This document shows positions 6,860 through 8,666 of a DNA stretch of 8,666 nucleotides, in pieces. Source of the stretch: Alphaproteobacteria bacterium. Lineage in GTDB: Bacteria; Pseudomonadota; Alphaproteobacteria; UBA828. Position numbers and translations under genes: made by a program. Under the pieces are notes generated by a model. That model searched no databases, was not told where the DNA came from, and saw nothing but the letters and a program-made list of their open reading frames with translations. The DNA lies in assembly GCA_029937205.1 (NCBI GenBank), contig JAPYQV010000093.1, forward strand, positions 1 through 8,666, given 5' to 3'. Position 1 is the first letter of the stretch; each line of letters starts with the position of its first letter.

Positions 6860-6885
6860 CAACAGGCCATGCTTATGGCCTGTTG
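6860..6885 (-). terminator. Perfect 11-bp stem-loop after the D-aminoacylase gene
   Basis: CAACAGGCCAT (6860-6870) pairs perfectly with ATGGCCTGTTG (6875-6885) around GCTT. It begins three bases past the D-aminoacylase TAG (6891-6889). No T-run follows on the minus strand, so it is terminator-like rather than a classical intrinsic terminator. It shares the GGCCAT/ATGGCC core with the hairpin at 118-147. Confidence 0.6.
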
Positions 6886-6888
6886 GTA

Positions 6889-8340
6889 CTAAGCGGCGTT
6901 TCGCCGAAGTGCGCGGCCGGGCCTCGCGCCGGTGATGCGGCCCGCTTCGCGGATGATCTCGCCGTTGACCATCACCAGATCGATGCCGGCGGCGGGCGTC
7001 ATCGGTTTTTCGAACGTCGCGCTGTCGATCACCGTTTCCGGATCAAACAGCGTGATGTCGGCGAAGGCGCCCGGGCGCAACACGCCTCTGTCTTTCAGGC
7101 CGAATTGCTCCGCCGAAAGCCCGGTCATGCGGCGCACCGCCTCCTCGAGGGATAGCAGGCCAAGCTCGCGCGCATAGTGGCCGAGGACGCGCGGGAAAGT
7201 GCCCCACAGACGCGGATGAGGATGGGAATCATGCGGCAGGCCGTCGGATCCGACCATGGCATGCGGATAGCTCAGGATGCGTTGCACGTCGGCCTCGTCC
7301 ATCAGGAAATAGATGGCGCCGCCGGGGATCAATTGCGCCGCCGCGTCGCGCGCCGAGCAGTCGAGCTCGGTGGCAATGTCAGACAAGTCGCGCCCGGCGA
7401 ATTCGGGCCGCGCCTCGGACCAGGTGATGACGACGCGTTCCGCCGCATCGACCATATCCACCATGATGACGGTCGAGCCGGCGGTATAGGGATAGACGTC
7501 GAGGCCGACCTTCTGGCCCGCCCGTGCCTTATCGAAAAGAGCCAGCGTTTCCACACTGCGGCCATGATTTTCCTTGCCGGCGCATTTATGGTGAGAGACC
7601 ACCACGGGCAATTCGGCGCGCCGGCCAATCTCGAAGGTCTCGTCGAGGGCTTTGTCAATATCGACGCCTTCATTCCGCATATGGGTGACGTAGATGCCGC
7701 CCTTGTCACCGGTGACGTCCGCCAGAGCGACGATCTCGTCTGTGGTCGCTGCCTTGTTGGGGGCGTAGATCAGCCCGGTGCTGAAGCCGGTGGCGCCCGA
7801 TTGCATGGCCTCTTCCACGACCTTCGCCATGGCGTCGATTTCGCCGGCGTTGGCGGGACGGTCGACATCGCTCATGGCGCCGAGGCGAAGCGTCGAGTGG
7901 CCGATCAGGAAAGCGGCGTTGGCGGCCGGCGGCGTCTGGTCGAGGGCATCGAGATAATCGCCGAAGCGCTCGAAGCTGTAATCATCGCTGTTGCCGAGCA
8001 AATCCAGGGGCGGCGGCGGCGCGCTGCCGCCGAGCACCAGCGGCGCCAGACTGATGCCGCAATTGCCGACCACCACCGTGGTCACGCCCTGGCTGGTTTT
8101 GGGCGTCATGTCGGGATCACGGAACAGGAGATTGTCGTCATGGGTATGCACGTCGATAAAACCGGGCGCAACGATGCGCCCGCGGGCATCGATCTTCCGT
8201 GCCGCCTGCATTTCCGAAAGATCGCCAATTGCGCTGATGCGATCGCCGGTCACCGCCACATCGGCGCGCAAGCGCGCCGCACCGGTGCCATCGATGACGT
8301 CACCGCCGGTGAAAAGAATATCGCAGTTAATTTCGGTCAT
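6889..8340 (-). CDS. N-acyl-D-amino-acid deacylase (D-aminoacylase)
   Basis: This is a 483-residue cytoplasmic amidohydrolase-superfamily enzyme expected to cleave N-acyl-D-amino acids into a carboxylate and a free D-amino acid. Metal and catalytic residues stand in the family order: HTHD (65-68), C94 in GNCGIS (the bridging cysteine typical of D-aminoacylases in place of a carboxylated lysine), H220 and E224 in THMRNEG, H250 in VSHHKCAG, and D366 in VGSDGLPHD (363-371). The following HPHPRLWGTFPRVLG (373-387) is highly characteristic. These positions agree closely with those I recall for the Alcaligenes enzyme. N- and C-terminal strands form the usual small beta-sandwich. GAGGG lies seven bases before the ATG. 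It follows the SDR gene by 11 bases, so the two are one operon. The acyl and side-chain preference cannot be read here; a related imide or urea substrate is a less likely alternative. Confidence 0.9.
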   Translation of the reverse strand: MTEINCDILFTGGDVIDGTGAARLRADVAVTGDRISAIGDLSEMQAARKIDARGRIVAPGFIDVHTHDDNLLFRDPDMTPKTSQGVTTVVVGNCGISLAPLVLGGSAPPPPLDLLGNSDDYSFERFGDYLDALDQTPPAANAAFLIGHSTLRLGAMSDVDRPANAGEIDAMAKVVEEAMQSGATGFSTGLIYAPNKAATTDEIVALADVTGDKGGIYVTHMRNEGVDIDKALDETFEIGRRAELPVVVSHHKCAGKENHGRSVETLALFDKARAGQKVGLDVYPYTAGSTVIMVDMVDAAERVVITWSEARPEFAGRDLSDIATELDCSARDAAAQLIPGGAIYFLMDEADVQRILSYPHAMVGSDGLPHDSHPHPRLWGTFPRVLGHYARELGLLSLEEAVRRMTGLSAEQFGLKDRGVLRPGAFADITLFDPETVIDSATFEKPMTPAAGIDLVMVNGEIIREAGRITGARPGRALRRNAA

Positions 8341-8351
8341 CGTCGAGCCCT

Positions 8352-8666
8352 CTAGACCATCACATCGCCGCCATTCATGTTCATCGAAGCGCCGACATAG
8401 AACGACCCCGCGTCGGACGCAAGCAGGAGCACTGTCGGCACCACTTCCTCGACCCGCCCCGGCCGCTTGATCGGCATGGAGGCCTCTTTCTCCAGCCGCC
8501 AGGCTTCCGGAATGCCCATATAAAGCGGCGTATCGATCGGCCCCGGATTGATCGAATTGACGGTGATGCCGTGCTCGACCAGCTCATAGGCGAGCGAGCG
8601 GGTGATGCCCATGACGGCGGCCTTGGAGGCGCAGTAATGGGCCATCAGCGGCGCCCCCTTATGGGC
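8352..8666 (-). CDS. Short-chain dehydrogenase/reductase, C-terminal part (cut by window edge)
   Basis: The frame is open to the window edge and shows the last 104 residues of a classical SDR. The visible part starts at the active site: YCASK, with the catalytic Tyr and Lys at fragment residues 11 and 15. It continues through the conserved INPGPIDTPLY segment, the RPGRVEEVVPTVLLLASD helix and the terminal GASMNMNGGD strand. The cofactor loop and catalytic Ser lie outside the window. An internal ATG at 8645 is not the true start because clear SDR sequence (HKGAPL) precedes it. It ends with TAG 11 bases before the D-aminoacylase ATG, so it is upstream in the same operon. It may act on a keto or hydroxy acid related to the deacylase product, but this is inference. 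Confidence 0.9.
   Translation of the reverse strand, partial: AHKGAPLMAHYCASKAAVMGITRSLAYELVEHGITVNSINPGPIDTPLYMGIPEAWRLEKEASMPIKRPGRVEEVVPTVLLLASDAGSFYVGASMNMNGGDVMV

Noticed and set aside
7177..8355. 392-residue plus-strand frame opposite the D-aminoacylase
   Set aside because: It has shadow composition and no motif; the opposite strand has all D-aminoacylase active-site residues.

Overview
The window is GC-rich, with strongly G/C-biased third codon positions. Its gene content (CPA1 antiporter, DUF3291, PaaI thioesterase, D-aminoacylase, several SDRs) suggests a metabolically versatile alphaproteobacterium, possibly a Rhodospirillales-like soil or marine lineage. That placement is an inference from codon use and family content; there is no rRNA or other marker in the window.

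Layout. Positions 3-125 (+) hold the last 40 codons of an unrecognised gene, whose stop lies inside a perfect hairpin. A convergent intergenic region (126-275) carries copies of a roughly 43-bp repeat. Next, on the minus strand, come a DUF3291 protein (2049-1573) and a CPA1 Na+/H+ antiporter (1535-276), probably co-transcribed. A short divergent promoter region (2050-2154), with an operator-like inverted repeat, separates them from a plus-strand two-gene operon (2155-4178): an uncharacterised TIM-barrel-like protein translationally coupled (GTGA overlap) to a short-chain dehydrogenase. A minus-strand Phd/YefM-PIN toxin-antitoxin module (4886-4209) follows, with its own promoter and a palindromic operator, and then an unusually AT-rich gap (5035-5101). 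Next, also on the minus strand, is a Gfo/Idh/MocA oxidoreductase reading frame (6631-5555) broken by two in-frame stop codons, followed 21 bases later by a PaaI-type thioesterase (5533-5102). A second repeat-bearing gap (6632-6888) separates these from a minus-strand operon of a truncated SDR (8666-8352) and an N-acyl-D-amino-acid deacylase (8340-6889).

How the genes work together. Three metabolic clusters are visible: TIM-barrel plus SDR, Gfo/Idh plus thioesterase, and SDR plus D-aminoacylase. All fit peripheral breakdown of sugar-like or N-acyl-amino-acid substrates, but no single pathway can be assigned from sequence alone.

The most notable structures are two. The first is the Gfo/Idh frame with two nonsense codons and no frameshift. 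The second is a dispersed repeat (beginning CCCTCAAACG and ending CTTGGCTACCTC) that lies downstream of three gene 3' ends, always in the direction of transcription, twice directly after a perfect stem-loop that lacks a U-tract. I see no tRNA, rRNA, CRISPR array or transposase.
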